This document shows, one piece after another, positions 6,384-8,419 of a stretch of DNA of 8,419 nt. A program made the translations under genes and the position numbers. Source of the DNA: an uncultured Spirochaetia bacterium (lineage in GTDB: Bacteria; Spirochaetota; UBA4802; JAGODF01); contig CALCJG010000219.1 of assembly GCA_937967705.1 (NCBI GenBank), forward strand, positions 1-8,419, written 5' to 3'. Within the stretch, counting starts at the first letter, position 1, and every line of letters begins with the position of its first letter. Under the pieces are notes generated by a model that was given only the letters and a program-made list of their open reading frames with translations, made no database searches and was not told the DNA's origin.

Positions 6384-7105
6384 TACAGCGTCATGGCCGC
6401 CGTGCCAAAGACGATGAGACCCTGGGCGACCAGGTAGGTAAACCAGGGAATCTGATACTCGAAGACCGGGTGGCGCCCGTAAATGGTGGTCTCGCCCATC
6501 ACCGCGTCGGAGAGGAGGAAGAAGACTCCGCCGCCCGCCACGGCATACCAGTACCCTCCCCTGAGGAAGGCCGCTGAAATAGCCAGCGCCCCCATGGTGC
6601 TGAGGAAGAAGCCGTAGACGAAGGCGCCCGCCATGATGCGCCGGGGACGCTGGGGATTGTAAACCCGGAGCCGGAAAACAACTGCGGGTACGATGAGGAA
6701 GGCCAGCAGCAGGGGATAGAACCAGCCGGCGGCGGTGTACTCCCCCCAGGGCAGAAGGGTCAGATAGGCGGATATGTAGCAGACCTGGGCGGGTATGAAG
6801 CTTAGTATGCCGTAGAAGACCGGTTCCCCCAGCGCCTTCTTTACCGAGGGGAACTGCAGGTTGAAGAAATCCCCCAGAAAGGAGAAACTCACCCCCAGGG
6901 CGATCAGAATGCTCACGGAACCGGGGCGGCTGCCGGCCAGATACCAGGCCAGCATGACCAGCTGCAGGGAGAGCCCCAGATAGGCGCCCCGGCAGCTGGG
7001 GAGGCGCTCCTCGGCGGTTTTCAGGGGCCGCAAGGTCAGCCAGTGCAGCAGGAAGGCGGCGGCCACGGCGGCAGGTATCAGGGCCAGGAGTGTCAAAGTG
7101 TCCAT
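6383..7105 (-). CDS. YhhN/TMEM86-family membrane protein, putative lysoplasmalogenase
   Basis: The 240-residue protein is almost entirely hydrophobic, with about eight membrane segments (around 4-24, 41-58, 63-82, 97-117, 125-144, 157-178, 185-203, 219-237). Family hallmarks are a Gly-Asp pair at the end of a helix (SFLGDFF, 75-81, D79), a Gln-Tyr-Ile-containing helix (FIPAQVCYISAYL, 103-115), a Ser-Asp motif (FFLLSDAVMG, 195-204, D200) and the C-terminal YLVAQGLIVFG (224-234). The two aspartates are the likely catalytic residues. Characterised members (mammalian TMEM86B, Legionella YhhN) hydrolyse the vinyl-ether bond of lysoplasmalogens, releasing a fatty aldehyde and a glycerophospho-head group. 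Activity here is inferred from family. ATG 7105 has AGGA in GAGGAAAAG upstream. The gene is alone on the minus strand and converges with the acyl-CoA ligase. Its usual promoter could not be identified. Confidence 0.82.
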   Translation of the reverse strand: MDTLTLLALIPAAVAAAFLLHWLTLRPLKTAEERLPSCRGAYLGLSLQLVMLAWYLAGSRPGSVSILIALGVSFSFLGDFFNLQFPSVKKALGEPVFYGILSFIPAQVCYISAYLTLLPWGEYTAAGWFYPLLLAFLIVPAVVFRLRVYNPQRPRRIMAGAFVYGFFLSTMGALAISAAFLRGGYWYAVAGGGVFFLLSDAVMGETTIYGRHPVFEYQIPWFTYLVAQGLIVFGTAAMTL

Positions 7106-7157
7106 AGGTCTTTTCCTCGTTCTCAGTTTTGGATTGTCGGGGCTTTCCGAAAAGCAT

Positions 7158-7171
7158 GCCGGTAAACCGGC
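7158..7171. promoter_or_regulatory. Perfect palindrome GCCGGT-AA-ACCGGC upstream of the YhhN-like gene
   Basis: This 14-bp inverted repeat has 6-bp arms around a central AA and lies 53-66 bp upstream of the YhhN-like start. It resembles a dimeric-regulator operator or a short leader hairpin. A second ACCGG-centred palindrome follows at 7222-7235. No dedicated regulator is identified. Confidence 0.35.
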
Positions 7172-7221
7172 GGCAAGACATCTCCGCCTATTCCTTCACG
7201 CCTCTAAAAGAAATTCAATCA

Positions 7222-7235
7222 AAAAACCGGTTTTT
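7222..7235. promoter_or_regulatory. Perfect palindrome AAAAACCGGTTTTT in the YhhN/YkgJ-like intergenic region
   Basis: This 14-bp perfect palindrome lies in the 247-bp divergent gap (7106-7352). As a transcript it could form a short stem closed by A-T pairs, which would be weak, so a protein-binding site is more plausible. It shares AAACCGG with the palindrome at 7158-7171, and ACCGGT recurs at 7349-7354 over the next start codon. Function is unknown. Confidence 0.35.
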
Positions 7236-7352
7236 CGTGCGGCCCTCATTTCTTACAGGGGGTGATGGGGAGGATACTGTTAATCCCCTTGATGAAAAAA
7301 ACCTTGCGTTGACGGGAACGGGGGCTATCGTGGCAGAGGAAAACCCGTACCG

Positions 7353-7646
7353 GTGAGGATGATGAATCTCTGCGAAACCTGTCCCTTCGAGGAAAAACTC
7401 CTGCTCTGCTGCCCCCGCTTTCCCCTGACCGGCGAGCAGGTGGATCTCGTGTTTCCCGGAGGGGAGGTTCTGCGGGCCTGCCCCTGGCTGGAAGGCTCGG
7501 GGATGTGCGGTCATTATGCCGACCGTCCCCGGGGGTGCCGGGAGTTCTTCTGCGACCGTTTCCGAAACGGCGAGCGGGGTCTCCTGAACCGGGAGGAGGA
7601 TCTGTCGGAAATCCTCTCCCGGGCCTACCCGGCTGAGGAGGACTGA
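7353..7646 (+). CDS. Small cysteine-rich YkgJ-like (UPF0153) putative metal or Fe-S binding protein
   Basis: The 97-residue protein has eight cysteines: C7 and C10 (CETC), C19-C20, C43, C52, C62 and C67. The segment CPWLEGSGMCGHYADRPRGC (43-62), running on into REFFC (63-67), matches the C-P-x-L, C-x-x-Y-x-x-R-P-x-x-C-R-x-F pattern of the YkgJ/UPF0153 family, annotated as zinc- or iron-chelating. The first cluster, C-x2-C-x8-C-C, has a longer gap than the usual CxxC-x2-CC. The biochemical role of the family is poorly defined. Start choice is uncertain: GTG 7353 is 12 nt after AGAGGA (7335-7340), and ATG 7359 or ATG 7362 are alternatives that remove 2-3 residues before the first cysteine. It is 98 bp before the transglutaminase-like gene, with a possible promoter between, so it may be monocistronic. 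Confidence 0.72.
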   Translation: MRMMNLCETCPFEEKLLLCCPRFPLTGEQVDLVFPGGEVLRACPWLEGSGMCGHYADRPRGCREFFCDRFRNGERGLLNREEDLSEILSRAYPAEED

Positions 7647-7659
7647 AGGGATTTACGGC

Positions 7660-7688
7660 TTGATTTCCTCGCTCCCCTGGCCGATAAG
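7660..7688 (+). promoter_or_regulatory. Sigma70-like promoter candidate for the transglutaminase-like gene
   Basis: TTGATT (7660-7665) and GATAAG (7683-7688) are 17 bp apart and match the consensus at four of six positions each. They lie in the 98-bp gap after the cysteine-rich gene. The predicted transcript would begin close to the hairpin at 7695-7713. Confidence 0.28.
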
Positions 7689-7694
7689 GAGAGT

Positions 7695-7713
7695 GATCCC
7701 GCTGCAGGGGATC
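7695..7713. other. Short inverted repeat GATCCC-7-GGGATC
   Basis: GATCCC (7695-7700) and GGGATC (7708-7713) flank a 7-nt loop that itself contains the palindrome CTGCAG (7702-7707). It lies just after the predicted promoter of the transglutaminase-like gene. It could be a leader hairpin or an operator at the transcription start. There is no following T-tract, so it is not a standard terminator. Confidence 0.3.
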
Positions 7714-7744
7714 TGTCAAAAGAAAACGGGGCGGGGGTGATGTC

Positions 7745-8410
7745 ATGGAATCGATCAACGGGAGGAGGCATATATGGCGGCGGTTTCTGCCGCGTCTCGC
7801 GGTCTTTCTCTTCTTTCTTCTGCCCGCGTTTTCTACGGGTTTTGTCCCGGCCGCGGAGTCCGCTCCCGTCGTCACCATCGCCCATGACTTCCTGGACATG
7901 GAAAAACCCTTCGGCGCGGCCAAAGGCCATACGGACCGCCTCAACGCCCTCATAGAGAAGGCCAGGACCCGGCTGACCGTAAAAGAAAACTACACCTCCG
8001 AGGAGGCCCTGAAGCTCCTGGGACAGATCCATCTCCTTCTGAAGGAGGAGGGGTTCGTCTTCAAAAACAACTTTCTCCTCTGCAAGGGCCTGGATAGCCG
8101 CGCCATCGACTGCGACAACTACTGCGCCCTCTACACCGCCATCGCCGAGTCGATGAAGATTCCCATGATCCCGGTCTACGCCCCCAACCACAGCTTCATG
8201 CGGTTCTACTTCAGCGACGGGTCTTATCTCAACTGGGAGACCCTGATGGCGAAACATCTCCCCAACAGCTATTACGTCAAGAAGCTGCAGATCGCCGAGG
8301 TCTCCGTCAGCAAGGGGGTCTATCTCAAGAGCCTGCAGAGGAAGGAATTCCACGCGGTGGAGTACAACAACATCGGGGCTTACCTGATAGGAACTGAGAA
8401 AATGTATTGA
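7745..8410 (+). CDS. Exported transglutaminase-like cysteine protein
   Basis: The 221-residue protein has an N-terminal export signal: basic residues (RR at 7-8 and 12-13), a hydrophobic core (17-33) and a possible cleavage after VPAA (34-37). The mature part has a transglutaminase-like core. IDCDNYCALYTAIAESMKIP (121-140) aligns with the family's C-x17-P helix and puts the nucleophile at C123. YAPNHSFMRF (145-154) supplies H149, and DGSYLNWET (158-166) supplies N163 or E165 as the third residue. The triad is intact, so it may be a periplasmic protease, amidase or crosslinking enzyme; the substrate is unknown. C127 and C113 are extra cysteines. ATG 7745 follows GGGGGTGA (7733-7740) at 7 nt from the G-run. 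The protein ends right before an AAGGGG sequence, suggesting a translationally close downstream partner outside the window. Confidence 0.78.
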   Translation: MESINGRRHIWRRFLPRLAVFLFFLLPAFSTGFVPAAESAPVVTIAHDFLDMEKPFGAAKGHTDRLNALIEKARTRLTVKENYTSEEALKLLGQIHLLLKEEGFVFKNNFLLCKGLDSRAIDCDNYCALYTAIAESMKIPMIPVYAPNHSFMRFYFSDGSYLNWETLMAKHLPNSYYVKKLQIAEVSVSKGVYLKSLQRKEFHAVEYNNIGAYLIGTEKMY

Positions 8411-8416
8411 AAGGGG
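8411..8416 (+). promoter_or_regulatory. Shine-Dalgarno-like AAGGGG for a likely next gene
   Basis: AAGGGG directly follows the TGA of the transglutaminase-like gene. The same hexamer precedes the MarR gene and the acyl-CoA ligase gene by 7 nt. A start codon just beyond the right edge would make an operon with the exported protein; this cannot be confirmed here. Confidence 0.35.
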
Positions 8417-8419
8417 TGC

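Noticed and set aside
7304..7331. TTGCGT-16-TATCGT as a promoter for the cysteine-rich gene
   Set aside because: Only three and four of six matches to the consensus; nearby TTGACG (7309-7314) has no -10 box at a suitable distance.
7129..7356. 75-residue plus-strand frame whose stop overlaps the GTG of the cysteine-rich gene
   Set aside because: The GTGA overlap looks like translational coupling, but the frame starts with a TTG lacking a ribosome site, crosses both palindromes and has no recognisable domain.
7246..7953. 235-residue minus-strand frame over the cysteine-rich gene
   Set aside because: Arg/Pro-rich antisense translation without a ribosome site or domain; the plus-strand cysteine pattern is convincing.

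Overview
The window looks like chromosomal DNA of a moderately GC-rich, Gram-negative-type bacterium. Two gene architectures (a seven-helix membrane domain joined to PAS and SpoIIE phosphatase, and a seven-helix membrane domain joined to an AraC DNA-binding domain) are common in Spirochaetota, especially Leptospira-like lineages. A spirochaete-related organism is therefore my best guess, but it is only an inference. No rRNA, tRNA, CRISPR array, insertion sequence or phage gene is visible. Shine-Dalgarno sequences of the AAGGGG or AGGAGG type precede several genes.

Layout. On the minus strand, 657 to 1 holds a two-gene unit: a MarR-family regulator followed 27 bp later by a DUF4442 hotdog-fold protein that runs off the left edge. 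The intergenic region 658-804 carries two tandem MarR-type palindromes. The second one overlaps the -35 box of a good promoter reading right, into a 620-residue 7TM-PAS-SpoIIE phosphatase (805-2667). Next on the plus strand come a GNAT acetyltransferase (2772-3308), a membrane-anchored 7TM-AraC regulator (3370-4521) and an acyl-CoA synthetase/AMP-ligase (4670-6367). The ligase converges on a YhhN/lysoplasmalogenase-like membrane protein on the minus strand (7105-6383). The right end has a short cysteine-rich YkgJ-like protein (7353-7646) and an exported transglutaminase-like cysteine protein (7745-8410). The last nine bases hold a Shine-Dalgarno-like AAGGGG, so another gene probably starts just outside the window.

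How the genes may work together. Three genes touch acyl-lipid chemistry: the hotdog protein (putative acyl-CoA thioesterase), the acyl-CoA ligase and the YhhN protein (vinyl-ether lysolipid hydrolysis in characterised relatives). Three are sensory or regulatory: MarR, the membrane SpoIIE phosphatase and the membrane AraC protein. Most plus-strand genes have their own sigma70-like promoter candidate, so this reads as a cluster of short transcription units rather than one operon. A shared theme of membrane-lipid sensing and remodelling is possible but unproven. I see no clear evidence of a wholly new defence or mobile system. The most interesting points are the shared MarR operator/promoter region and the two orphan seven-helix signalling proteins.
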